A stretch of DNA of 64,000 nucleotides. Origin: Patella vulgata (lineage: Eukaryota; Mollusca; Gastropoda; Patellidae). Within the stretch, counting starts at the first letter, position 1; each line of letters opens with the position of its first letter. The notes under the pieces were generated by a model. It was not told where the DNA came from and did not search any database. It saw nothing but the letters and a program-made list of their open reading frames with translations. The stretch is taken from assembly GCF_932274485.2 (NCBI RefSeq), contig NC_065883.2:40146539-40210538 (forward strand), read 5' to 3'. Of this stretch, positions 12,061-23,005 are shown piece after piece. A program made the translations under genes and the position numbers.

Positions 12061-13320
12061 GCTGGCCGGTTTTCCGGCCAAGCATAACACATTTGGAATT
12101 CCGCCCTGGAAACGTGTTGTGTATAGCGAGGGCTTTCCCCATTTCCCTTGGTGATACACTGGTATGACTCACTTGGATTTCCCTCAAGTCTCGACCAATC
12201 AAAACACGTGGTACAGTGTGTCATCTGCAGTGAGGGGTTTCCCCTCTCGATCACAGACGTCAACACAAATATTCCTGAAAATAATTATTGTTTTACAGAT
12301 ATGAATGACACACAGACTTGTAACAGTAGACCAGGCACTGGCTAGAATACTTGGAAGTGATGACGAGGACTTAAATAGTGTTGATTACAGCAATGATAGT
12401 GACTTTCTTAGTGAAAGTAGCAACGATAATAGTGAAAAAATCATGAAAGTCAAAGTGTTGATCAACCATTCGCAAATCTGTCTACTACTAGTACTAGGCC
12501 TAGTACTGATTGTTGTGACTATAGCCAACTACAGAATCCACCTATTGTCCCTGCCACAGAACAGAGAGGATGGGGTTGTGGTGGTCATGGGGATGCACCA
12601 TTTGTCAACAAACAATGGAAAAATAATACAGATGATTTTGATGAACACCCATTTAGACCAGATGAAATACCTGGCCTAAAAAATATGCCACAACATTTAA
12701 ATGGTGAGAGCTCTGCTCTAGATTTCTTTAGTATATTTTGGGACTGTAACATGTGGGAATTGCTACGAACAGAGACAAACCGCGAGGGTGAAAGCCAGTA
12801 CACCGAATAACTATGCTGCAAAAAACTTTTCCAAAGTGACGCAAGAGAAAATAAAGGCTTTTTTTGGTTGCAGAATTGCTATGGAGATGTTGCTGAATAA
12901 AGATAGGTATGAACAATACTGGCAGACAACTGATTTTCTGACGAGTACTCCAGGCTTCAAAGATGTTCTTTCTCGTGAAAAATGAGTAACTAAAATCAAA
13001 TACCAAGCGCACTCTTACAAGAGATTATAAATTGTAAAATAATCAACAAAGAATTTATAACATTATCAAAGTAATCAACACAGATCGGCGCTTGCGAGTT
13101 TTAATCTCACCGATAATTGATTGATGATTGCTTGTTAATCTTTTCTGGCTTCACACCCATTGAGTTTTAATCTCACCGATAATTGGATGCTTCACACTCA
13201 CCGTTTGAATTACGGATTATACGGTGTCGATTCAATTGAAATTATGTGATGGGACGGCTGATTGATGTCGGAATCCGGAACATACAGAATCCGGATTTAC
13301 CAGCAATTTTTGGGCTGAAG
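12060..13320 (+). mobile_element. Decayed piggyBac-type transposon
   Basis: An N-terminal acidic segment (about 12305-12430, with LARILGSDDEDLNSVDYSND) and a later segment (about 12790-12985) with TQEKIKAFFG, then DRYEQYWQTTDFLTSTPGF, match the N-terminal and DDE-domain entry of piggyBac transposases (DDE_Tnp_1_7). They lie in different frames, and the catalytic aspartates further downstream are missing. A splice acceptor-like tract precedes the first coding part (near 12298). The left edge carries a GC-rich hairpin (GGCTGGCCGG TTTT CCGGCC). The right part has a 25-bp direct repeat 'gttttaatctcaccgataat' at about 13098 and 13162. A clean TTAA duplication is not evident. It lies inside the Pao RT region. 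Confidence 0.75.
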
Positions 13321-13329
13321 CTAATACTG

Positions 13330-14460
13330 CAATAGAATTCAATCAAAATCTTAACAATATATCAATAATAAGAGGATTCAATGAAGGACCTGAAAATAAT
13401 CAGTCATTTGAATTTAAACCACCAGAAGGTTTGGCGGAAGCGTTGTATACCACTCTAAGTTTAGTTGGATTACCTGGATTAGATATTTGACAGTTAGGAA
13501 AATTGCTAATAATGTATGAACTCAATTGCTCATTAATAATTCTATTGTATTCTCGTAAAACATCAGGCTTCTTTTTTAATCTATACAATAAGGAACTTAA
13601 ACGCTTTGAAGATTCAAAATAACCATCAGATAAAATAGGAGAATTATCCTTAAATGGAAGCTTAGCTTCATACCTTTTGAATGACTCATTAAAGTGAACA
13701 TCTTCAAAAAAATCTGAAAGTACACTGGACTCATTTTTTCTTATACCTATTGTTTCTAAATCCCAAAACTTTGATAATTCATTCTTAACTAAATTAATAT
13801 CACTAGTACTATGGCTTTCAGCTGAAATATGCAATACATGTGTGGATGATAGATTAACAGTACAGCCATTATTCAAATTACAATTATTCAATGGACGTGA
13901 TATTATCCAACCTAATGTAGAATTAAGGGCAACAGGACTTATAGGCTCCCCCCGTCTAAGGTCTCCATTAAAGAAATTCCAAAAATAATCTGCACCTATA
14001 AGTATATCTACATGAAAATTAGGGGATCTGGATGGATTGGCAAGCGTAAGGCCCTGCAAATGTGGATATTTATCTACTGCAATATGAATACATTGATCAC
14101 TAACGGAACTACATATATTAGGAACACAATAAGCTTTTACATAAACTTCCATGCCATCATTACAAGTTGAACAATATCGCTCGTGCGATACCTAGGAGTT
14201 TCTTCCCCGAATATTTTTATTAATAAATTTTCTCGCCCCATTGTCTTCAAGTTCAAACGCATTCTATGTGCCTCTGTTACCTAAGTTCTCTGACTACAAG
14301 AATCAAACAAAATGTTAGTATTTACACCTGGATGTCCTGGACCACTTACACGAGCAATAGTAGTTTGTAATAGAACCGAATTACATGAATTATTAACACA
14401 CATATTAGTAGATAACATGGGCGTAGCCATAGGCACAGTTGGATATTTAGGAGAGGTTTG
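13330..14460 (-). pseudogene. Pao fossil: protease and N-terminal RT region
   Basis: This part of the Pao element carries the protease neighbourhood and the conserved stretch with IGADYFWNF and LGWIISRP, typical of the Pao peptidase/linker region. It then has the RT entry segment with LRVVYNASAK. It ends where the piggyBac insertion begins. Broken, non-functional fossil. Confidence 0.85.
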
Positions 14461-14474
14461 TTCAACATCTACAT

Positions 14475-16440
14475 ATTGTTCGGGTAACCTCTGCGGTTTA
14501 GTCTGTGTTTGAGTAGTATAAGAGATTTTCTTAAATTTTCTGGTGTGCTGGATATTCTTTTGATACGGAGAGCTTGATTAAAAGGTAGATTGTTGATGAT
14601 ATGAGTAGGATGACAGCTCCTGTAGTGTAGGTAGAAAAAAAGAGTCTGTAGGTTTGGAATAAAGTTTGGTTTGAATGTTTAGGTTAGAGTCCCGGTAAAT
14701 AGTGACATCGAGAAAGTTAATGGAGCTAAGACTGTCTTCTAAGGTGAACTTGATGCCAGGAGTATGCAGGTTTAGTCCATCCATGAATGAAAGTAATTCA
14801 TCTCGACTGGAAGGCCAAATAAAGAAAATATCATCAATGTAGCGCCACCAAACTAGAGGTTTAATAATAGAGTGCTTGAGAAAGTCTGTTTCTATTTTGT
14901 CCATTACTGTTATCGCTATGTTGGGTGCTGTTTTGGTTCCCATACTGATGTCCGAAATCTGGTGATAGTATTTTCCGTTGAACTTGAAAGCATTCTTTTT
15001 CAGGATGAATTTGACTAATCTTAATAGGATCCAAGCGTTTTTGGAGTGCTTCTTTGCAGGATGTCATGGCGAAATTGTCTGGAATGGAGGTGTAAAGGCT
15101 GGATACATCCGCAGTGCATATGATATAATTCGCAGGAATATTTTTAATATTCCTTAGTTTTTTTTAAGAAAGTCTGAGGTATCTCTGAAAATTTTTGAAT
15201 TTATACTTTTTATACGCCCACATTGAAATGTGGTCGTATATTGTTGTCGCCCCCGTCCGTCGGTCTGGTGTCCACAATTGCTTGTGGACGCTCTATAGGC
15301 TAAAGTTAATATCCGATTGACTTTAAATTTATACACAGTATTTAAGGTCATGAGACGAAGAAGCCTATTGATTTTCAGTGATTTTCGATAATTACTGCCA
15401 GATTTATGGCCCTTGATCACTTCAAAAAATCTTGTGGACGCTCTAGAGGTCAAAGTTAATATCCGATTGACTTTAAATTTATACACAGTGTTTAAGGTCA
15501 TGAGATGAAGAAGCCTATTGATTTTCAACAATTTTCAATAATTACTGCCAGAGTTATGGCCCTTGATCACTTCAAAAAATCTTGTGGAAGCTCTAGAGGT
15601 CAAAGTTAATATCCGATTGACTTTAAATTTATACAAAGTGTTTAAGGCCATGAGACGAAGAAGCCTATTGATTTTCAGCGATTTCCGATAATTATGGCCC
15701 TTGATCACTTTGAAAAATCTTGTTGACTGCCCGGACAATATAGCTGCTGTGGGCGTATGTTTCGTTGACTGGCAACCTATCTTTTGTAGAGGGTTGACGA
15801 CTGGTGTGGGTATAAAGGATAGACCGAGAGATAAGGCTTGTTTGTGTTCCAAAGTTAGATGGAAATCGATAAATTTAAAATTAATTGATCTAGTTCTTCA
15901 TTAGTTTCTTGGCGATGTTGAATCTTCTAGTTGGCATTGCTGATTTTAGATGGTAAATCTTCAATAAAGCGATCAACAATGTCGTGGATTTCTTTTTTTG
16001 ATCTCAGGGGTGGCGTCTAATTCTTCGATGCTGGTTTCAATTTCTTTGATTTCTTGTTCTAAATAGGTTTTTCCTTCCTTCCAATAATTGGCGAGGATTC
16101 TAGTTAGTGCTTTTCCGAATTCTTGATGTGCGGCTTCCCAGAGTATAAGATGTTTGGACGGAAAAGTCAGAGTTTGCGGTGTTAATTTATTCTAGCTTAG
16201 CAATGCATTTATCTAAAAAGTTGATGTGTTGTTGGCATTTAAAAAGACCAGTGTGAATTTTGCGGTAAGTTTTAAGATACGGGATAAGGTTTTCTGGAAG
16301 ACGCTTGTTTGTGAAGGTGGTGGTAGAGACAAATATATCAGGTTCATCAGCAGTTTTTCTCTTTTTGTTGAGGTTGTCCATTGGCAATACTAAGAGTAAG
16401 GAAGGAGGCTAAAAAAGTTCGAGAGTTCCTTGAGGAGAGG
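14475..16440 (-). mobile_element. Penelope-like element fragment (reverse transcriptase)
   Basis: On the minus strand a PLE-type RT is recognisable. An N-terminal basic region lies at about 16187-16387, and SLGLSFIPTP, a PLE hallmark, at about 15800-15850. A stretch encoding TADVSSLYTSIP sits near 15075-15120. Catalytic WWRYIDDIFFIW falls at about 14825-14860, and IKFTLEDSLSSINFLDV, TKLYSKPTDSFF and the thumb segment ending around RLNRRGYP at about 14480. The GIY-YIG endonuclease expected downstream is absent, so the copy is 3'-truncated at the junction with the Pao fossil. It is interrupted by a K3 element (15205-15788) and carries frame changes near 14945 and 15070. Confidence 0.85.
15205..15788 (-). 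repeat. K3 tandem-core element, complete-looking, inside the Penelope-like fragment
   Basis: The right terminus is at 15205-15290: a hairpin with arms TACGCCCACATT / AATGTGGTCGTA, then TTGTTGTCGCCCCCGTCCGT and a second inverted word, GTCCACAAttgctTGTGGAC. About three core monomers of ~150 bp follow ('gacgctctagaggtcaaagt', then 'taatatccgattgactttaa'). The left terminus at 15715-15788 carries the GACTGCCCGGACAATATAGC and GTGGGCGTATGTTTCG words. Penelope-like RT coding sequence continues on both sides, so the insertion post-dates that element. Confidence 0.85.
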
Positions 16441-16719
16441 ATCTAAAAAAGATGCGTGCCATGCCTGGGAAAAGTAACTGGAAACACCGGTGTCCAATCC
16501 TCGTTATGTGACCTCCCCAACACATTTTTTAATACCATACCTGTACATATATTGGGGTAGTGATAAATGTACCTTCGATTTAATGCAATATGATTCGGGT
16601 ATAACAAAAATCTATTGCCACCACTCAAGTGTATACGTAACATCAAGGCAGTAATCATTTCATGTTGATACTGTTCACCGTTCCAATAGCCCTGTGTGAC
16701 CTGTTTGAAAATGGGCGTC

Positions 16720-16960
16720 AGCTTGTCTATAGAGAATTACAGATAGCGACTTTTTGGCACCAGTGAGACGTCTCACGCGATTATCGTCGTGCAACATTAC
16801 ATTGCGGGGTTGACTTCTCTTCTGGTGACGTGTACAGGTGAAAGTTAATTCATTTGTGATTTAAAGAAGATACATTACCGGGGATGTGTGTGACTTGTCT
16901 TCGATATCACCCAGGTGGAAGTGGACGTAAAACTCAAGGAACGAACGAACGAATGGGATG
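16720..16960 (+). repeat. SINE/LINE-tail-like module within copy A
   Basis: A conserved block, also at 47780-48100 and reversed at 45770-46010, ends in 'tcgatatcacccaggtggaa' followed by 'gtggacgtaaaactcaaggaacgaacgaacg'. This tail is shared with the LINE at 10019-11747, as expected for a SINE-type sequence mobilised by that LINE. Confidence 0.55.
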
Positions 16961-17069
16961 TGATTTACTGATTTCCAAATGTATAATTACCTCGGACGTG
17001 ATTTACCAATTTTTGATGTATTTGTCAATGGCGGAATTACTATTTTGAATGGATAATGGATAATAATAC

Positions 17070-17321
17070 TACGACCATGGTAAGGTGAGCATCTATGGGT
17101 GTGCTTTTTCTTTTATATTCACCATTTTCATTCGCACTTCATATGCAAATAACCGTAATCAAAATATACCGATCGGATAAACGGCTTGCGGGAAAATAAA
17201 CGCAAGCCGTTTATCCGATCGGTATATTTTGATTACGGTTATTTGCATATGAAGTGCGAATGAAAATGGTGAATATAAAAGAAAAAGCACACCCATAGAT
17301 GCTCACCTTACCATGGTCGTA
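17070..17321. repeat. Perfect 121-bp-arm palindrome with 10-bp loop
   Basis: Bases 17070-17190 are the exact reverse complement of 17201-17321, separated by GGAAAATAAA. In copies B and C of the same repeat the left arm exists once and continues directly into ordinary repeat sequence after that loop sequence. The second arm is therefore private to copy A. Confidence 0.95.
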
Positions 17322-17511
17322 ATAGTTAAACACAGTAGATAAATTAACAGGTGTTGATTTCTAAACGCATCTCGGGATATTGGACTGCTCGTCTAATAAA
17401 TAAACGCATTAGATAAGTCAACGGGTCGGCCATTTCTAAACCCCTCTCGGAGAAATAAAACGGTGTCCCATTAAATTAAACCATAGTACTAATTAAACCA
17501 TTTTTGTACAC

Positions 17512-18460
17512 CCACATTTTCATGTGGACGTATATTTTCGTCGCCCCTGTCCGTTCGGACATCCGTCCACAATTTGTTTGTGGACACTCTACAGGTCACA
17601 ATTCTTATCCGATTTTGACGAAACTTGAAATATAGGTTGATCTCCAAAAGATCTCAGCTGCTTTCGATATTGGCATGTATCAGATTGAAACTTCATGGAT
17701 TATGGCCCCTGTTTGTACGAAAAATCATGTTTTTAGCTTGTGGACCCTATAGAGGTCACAATTTTTATCCGATTTTGTTGAAACCTGAAATGTAAGTTTA
17801 TAACCCAAAGTTCTCTGTTCCTTTCGATAATCGCACATATCGGACTGTAACTTCTTGAATTATGGCCCCTGATTGTACGAAAAATCGTGTTTTTAGCTTG
17901 TGGACCCTATAGAGTTCATAATTTTTACCCGATTTAAAAAAAACGTATTATTATATCACCATTACACCCTAAGGACGGCCGAGTTTGAATTTCGTGAAAA
18001 TCGGCCCAAAACTGGTCGACATTCGTTCTCAAATAGCGTAAAAATATGGTATATCAAGGTTGTGGACCCTATAGAGGTCACAATTTTTATCCGATTTTGT
18101 TGAAACTTGAAATGTAAGTTTATAACCCAAAGATCTCGGTTCCTTTCGAACCGTAACTTCCTGAATTATGGCCCCTGATTGTACAAAAAATCACGTTTTT
18201 AGCTTGTGGACCCCATAGAGGCCACAATTTTTATCGGATTTAAAAAAACATGTGTAAATATCACTGTTACACCCTAAGGATGGTTGAGTTCGAATTTCGT
18301 AAAAATCGGACCTAAACTGACGGACAAAATGGCCGCCCCTTGTTCACAAATAATGTCAAAATATTGTGTATCAGGGTTGTGGACCCTCTGGAGGTCACAA
18401 TTTTCATCTGATTTTGATGAAATATGAAATGCATGTTAATGACCCAAATATCGTCCCCTG
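17512..18460 (-). repeat. K1 tandem-core element, minus orientation
   Basis: The right terminus is at 17512-17595, with the hairpin CACCCACATttTCATGTGGACGTA, then TTCGTCGCCCCTGTCCG and TCCACAATTTGTTTGTGGAC. About three 333-bp-type units follow in reverse. The left terminus is missing; the copy ends near 18460 against a small MITE. It lies inside copy A of the large repeat. Confidence 0.85.
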
Positions 18461-18675
18461 AGAGTGAAAAGGTCGTAAGTGACATTTTTCACTTTTCGAA
18501 AAAATCGAGTTTAAAGGTTTGAAATGGTCCTGCAAAATTGTTAATTTATTGGTTTTTTTAATATTTTGTACAGTATGTTATGATTGGGAATAGTTAGAAA
18601 TGCAATATAAAGTTTTCAGTTATCAGGTGTTGTAACTCGGAAAAGTCACTTACAAACTTTTTCTACTCTCTACCT
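18461..18675. mobile_element. Short MITE-like inverted-repeat element (~215 bp)
   Basis: The left end 'gagagtgaaaaggtcgtaag' plus 'tgac' is mirrored at the right end ('gtcacttacaaactttttct' plus 'actctc', about 18644-18672), imperfectly over ~26 bp. Internally AT-rich with no frame. No target duplication was resolved. Confidence 0.6.
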
Positions 18676-18724
18676 ATAACCAATGATACATACTTATTGC
18701 TGTTTACGACCTTATGTGATTTAG

Positions 18725-18925
18725 CGATGGGGTGGAAGTTAGATTGGTCTTACGGGTACGCTTTAGATCTTAAGGTCTGTAATTGAGTCAAGTGGCAAGG
18801 TTAACAGTATGGTAGCCTGCTCAACCTCCTTGGGTTTTCTCCGACTTTCTATCATTGATACAGACCCCTACGCGCAAGCAAATTACTGAAGTAAAATTAT
18901 GGCCCAGGTTGTGTCCAGCGGATGT
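18725..18925 (+). repeat. Diverged tRNA-derived SINE copy
   Basis: It shares blocks with the SINE at 57705-57910: 'tctgtaattgagtca', 'gcctgctcaacctccttggg' plus 'ttttctcc', and 'acccctacgcgcaagcaaat' plus 'tactgaa(g)taaaa'. The tRNA-like head is eroded. Confidence 0.6.
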
Positions 18926-18939
18926 TATACCCTTCTCTA

Positions 18940-19170
18940 ACCCCAGCCCCTTCGTCTCTCTATCCCTCACGCTATCTTGATAGCCTCACGGTATCGTACA
19001 GCTTTCTCTCTATCTCACTCTCTTCACCTCTATCTCGCCCACTTTTTATCTCGCTCTAGCCCCCTTTCTCTGCCCCCTCCCCCTCTGCTCCCCGCTCTCT
19101 CTATCGCTACTCCTTACTCTTGCTTGCTCCCTCCCTACCACCCCAACCTTTAGCTAATTCTCTCTCTCTC
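18940..19170 (+). repeat. Pyrimidine-rich low-complexity tract
   Basis: About 230 bp of CT-rich sequence (tctctctc, ccctcccc, ctatctc words) with no gene. It follows the SINE remnant, so it may be an expanded SINE tail. Confidence 0.7.
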
Positions 19171-19543
19171 GTGCAATTTTTTTTGTGCACATGGGCCGAT
19201 ATTTTTTGCGTTTGGGAGCATTGTGTGAAACAATAGTTCATAGTATTGCATAATATTATACATACAAAACCACCTAGTGATAAAATATTTGGGAAAAAAA
19301 GTGATTCGTTTTCCATGGCGCTCAGAATATATGCATAGTTTTTAACGCTATAAACTCCTTGTCAAACAATACAAGGGTTACAGTGATATAACAACTGCTA
19401 ATTGCCAGACTTTATTAGGGGTAATAAAATTGATCATCACCGCAGCTCAACAATTTTAGTGAATGTGTATTATAAACCTGGGGCCTGTTTCACGATTTTA
19501 TCTTTAGTTAAGATTTCGAGAAACTGGGCCACGGTAAACTTAA

Positions 19544-20432
19544 CCCATAAGTGCATGGCTACGGCCTCTGCCGTAGAGTAAACAAAGGCTGAAATTGCAT
19601 GGCTACGGAATTTCCCGTATCGTTTTTAACAGTTTGAATTTACCACGGGTAATCTCCTTTTGACGCCATTGTCTAAATCCAGCATGGCCGTCCTGACTAT
19701 GTTGAGTAAAATTTCCCTAACTTTTCGCGAATTTTCGCCGATTTAAGACATGATTTGTACAGGATCCCATTCATAGTTGCCAAGGAATACTGGGTGAGTT
19801 AGATTACGCTACAGAGTGTGTATTTTTGTGGGGGGGTTTTTACGCAAAATAACATTTTTTTGTCCAGTTTTTTGCTTCACGTACAAATCGTAGATATTTG
19901 TGCTGCAGTTCAGTGTGTTTGATCACAATCTATGGTTTGATGAGTTTACAAAATGTAGTAGTGACTCAGATGATGATGTTGCCTGTCTAACCTCGTGGGT
20001 TTTCTTCGGTTTTTCCGGTTTTCTCCCACTGCTGGTGTAAATTTATTGGATATTTTCAAAAAAAAAATTTTGTATTGTGTACCAAAGAGATGCCTCTAAA
20101 AGCAGCATACTTCATTTTTAAAATTCTGCATCAATAAATATTTTTTATTGCACTCAGAAGTGAGAACTTTTTTTTTTTTTTTTCCTGATTTCAAGTTGTC
20201 AATTCTACCTCCACCTACATTCATGTAAAAAATATTTCCCTTATTTTCTTTACAGACTCAGAAAGCCCTTTTTATACTCTTTCTAAATATATATACTTTG
20301 TAGGGTTTGTCATTGTCAGAAAATACTTTTTTCCTCATTTTTGTATTTAGCACCAATTTCCGTCGCAATGCCAGGAATTAGGCTTATGCACGAAAGGGGT
20401 TTGGGAACAAAAAATGGTTATGCACTTATGGG
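19544..20432. mobile_element. piggyBac-like MITE with 13-bp TIRs
   Basis: Left end: TTAA (19540-19543), then CCCATAAGTGCAT. Right end: ATGCACTTATGGG (to 20432), then TAAA, one change from TTAA. CCC termini with TTAA targets are the piggyBac signature. No transposase in 889 bp. A fragment of the CT-rich/SINE motif 'cctcgtgggttttcttcggt' sits inside at about 19988. It lies in copy A of the large repeat, and the corresponding stretch of copy B lacks it. Confidence 0.72.
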
Positions 20433-21598
20433 TAAAAAAATCAGAACACAATAATTTTCTTGAATGATCCTTGGTTTATTAAAATTCAAAATGTAACTCT
20501 GTAAATTAACATAGATGTGTTGTGTATTCTATTTCAAAACCATAATTTGTCAAATCAACAAACGCCACAGTTAGAGATATTTTAATTACACCAAAGGTGT
20601 ATTAGAAATTATTGTTGTTCTGAAATAGTTTTCTTTGTCAAATTTATTAATTAAGCTGGTAACATCAAATTCTGGAAATAATGTATTTTATGCACGGTTC
20701 TAAAAGTTGAAGACTTTTATGACATGAGACTCAATTTAGCATATTATATGACCGGAAATATTGCAAATCAAGCTATTTAAGTTTAAAACTATGACTTTAA
20801 AATACATGTATAGTGAAAATGTTGAAATTGATCACTACAGCAATAAATTGTTGTTGCTGAAATTGGTCCCTATAAAGGCAGTAGTCTAATTCTTTAACAC
20901 AATTTTACATGTCAGATGTTCATATATACGGTATTAACAGACCTTTAACAAATAAATCATGCTATAACACTATTCTAAGATCTGTCTTTCGTCAAATATT
21001 TAGATTTCGAAATGTTCACAATTAAACAGAATTAACAATAAAAACAAAATCACAAATTACTACCACATATTATGAAAATCTTTTCAAATAAAGCGACCGA
21101 AAAAAAAAGAAGAAATTTTAAAGTCATTTTAGACTGGAAACTAACTGATTTCCAAAGGTCATTGCATGCTTTTATAAAAAGAACAAGTTGGCAACACATG
21201 GAGCCCGTGCTCTCGATCTGTCATCACGTATATAAATTACATAATAAAAATTGGAACCACTCGACCCGTGGTTTATTAGTACCGGGAGAAAAATAATTAA
21301 CTATTTCATACAATCGTAAACAATAGAAATATTAACACATGTTTAAATTTAGCTGTTCATGTAAAGCTCCTATTTCCATATTAAGTCAAAGGTCTGTATT
21401 TTGCATGCAAAGACAATCTTGTGACACAACATTTGATTGGATCACAAGTGGATATATGGACATGTGGCGCTGCCCCGTGGCGACACGCATAGTAAGAGCT
21501 CTGGGAAAAATATCTTTATTTTCTAATTTTTAAGACACTTTTACATGGATATTTGGATAAATTGTGACGACTATGAACAGTAGCGGCCAAATTTCAAT

Positions 21599-22990
21599 AT
21601 GGATATGAAAAATGTGAATTATCTAATAATTTTCTGTGTTTTTGCCCTTCTTTCAAGACTGATATCATCTACACAAGAAAAATCAACCAGGCCTAAAATT
21701 CAGTATGGGCTTGATGAACTCATGTCACTTTCCTTCAATAGAGTGAGTACACACATTGGAATGGATTTCTTAGCTGAAAACGGTCTTCAATCAAAGAGCA
21801 AAAGTAGGAAAAGAGGTAAGAGAGCGGGGGCCCGACGACGTATCAGGGCACGAAAGACGAGACCCCCACTACCATCCATCCTCCGGTCCAATGTAAGGTC
21901 GCTAAGAAACAAATTAGACGATCTCTACGCATCAGTCAAATTTCTGTACGAATATAGAGAATGTTGCCTTCTCTGTTTCACCGAAACATGGCTGACAGAA
22001 TCAACAGATGACACCTCTCTTCACATTGATGGCTTCGGCACTCCTATTCGATTTGACAGATCATCAGATATTACAGGCAAATCTATAGGGGGCGGTGTGT
22101 GCCTTTACAATAATAAGAACTGGTGTAAAAACTATGTCATAAGAAAACAGTTATGTTTGGAGCATATTGAACTCCTCTCAGTTTCACTCAGGCCCTACTA
22201 TCTTCCTCGAGAATTCGGCCAGATATTCGTTGTTCTGGTATATATCCCCCCAAGTGCTAATGATAAGATAGCTGCCAGCACCATACATGAACATATACAG
22301 AACATAGAAGCACTGTCTCCTGATGCTCCGAAAATCATTCTTGGAGATTTTAACTCGTGCAAGCTAAATTCACTACTACCCCAATACTCACAATATGTTA
22401 AATGCCCAACGAGGAAAGATAAAACAATTGATCTGTGCTATGGTAATATAACCAGTGCCTACAAGGCATTTTGCAAGCCCCCAATCGGCTCCTCTGACCA
22501 TAACTCTGTACATCTCATTCCAACATATGTGACAAAACTAAAGTCTGAAAAACCTATCCATAAGACCGTTAAATCGTGGAATAACGAGTCCCTAGAAATT
22601 CTGAAGTGGTGCTTTGAATGTATAGTCTGGGATATATTCGCGCCGGATCATTCAGATATAAATGAGTGGTGCGATGTTATCAAGGATTATATAAACTTTT
22701 GTGTTGACATGATCATCCCCGTAAAGGAAATTAAAATCTTTCCTAATAATAAACCAAGGATTTCAAAAGAACTGAAATCTCTTCTTAACGCGAAGAAGAG
22801 GGCTTTTATGAGGAAAGATCGCATCGCAGTTAAAGGTATTCAAAAAGACATAAACGTCAAAATTAAAGTCTGTAGAAACAACTATAAAAGGAAAGTAGAA
22901 AGTCAATTCAGAGAGACTAACACTCGACAGGCCTGGTCAAGCATCAAAACAATCGTGGGAACAAATCAACAAAAAGCTCATATCTCATAA
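21599..22990 (+). pseudogene. LINE ORF2, N-terminal and endonuclease part (463 codons)
   Basis: The start at 21599 opens with a hydrophobic stretch (YLIIFCVFALLSRLISS, residues about 8-24), unusual for a LINE protein. A basic region (KRGKRAGARRRIRARK, about residues 72-88) and the endonuclease follow. Endonuclease motifs are RSNVRSLRNKLDDL, CFTETWLTES (catalytic E), GGGVCLYNN, VLVYIPPSAN, IILGDFNSCK (catalytic D, N) and PIGSSDHNSVHL (catalytic SDH). All key catalytic residues of the APE domain are visible. The linker then reaches a stop at 22988-22990; RT sequence resumes in the same frame just after it, so the protein is truncated by mutation. The family resemblance is to the L2/CR1 LINEs of fish and molluscs. 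Confidence 0.85.
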
Positions 22991-23005
22991 CCATTAACCG
23001 ACTAA

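Larger units (their letters stand above)
6075..14475 (-). mobile_element. BEL/Pao LTR retroelement, broken fossil with nested insertions
   Basis: On the minus strand pol domains appear in Pao order. A retropepsin/DUF1758-type protease with FDS active-site context lies at about 14280-14460. A Pao-type linker and the start of the reverse transcriptase follow at 13330-14152. The RT palm with YVDD is at about 11730-12060, the later RT/RNase H-like region at 8867-10018, and the integrase zinc-binding and core domains at 6388-8897. The gag end is not present, because the Penelope-like fragment abuts the protease side. A clear LTR pair was not found by eye. The element is broken: three insertions (7044-8460, about 10019-11747, about 12060-13320) plus roughly ten internal breaks. 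It looks old, since the inserted elements are themselves decayed. Confidence 0.88.

Noticed and set aside
12788-12999. Frames on both strands in the same stretch
   Set aside because: Only the plus-strand one matches piggyBac; the minus-strand frames are shadows.
16720-17510. Reading the left part of copy A as the missing 5' end of the Pao fossil
   Set aside because: The same sequence occurs at 45.2-46.2 kb and 47.8-48.7 kb without any Pao sequence nearby, so it belongs to the large dispersed repeat.
21072-21296. 74-codon frame in copy A of the large repeat
   Set aside because: The frame is not kept in copy B (around 43980-44170), so it is not under coding constraint.
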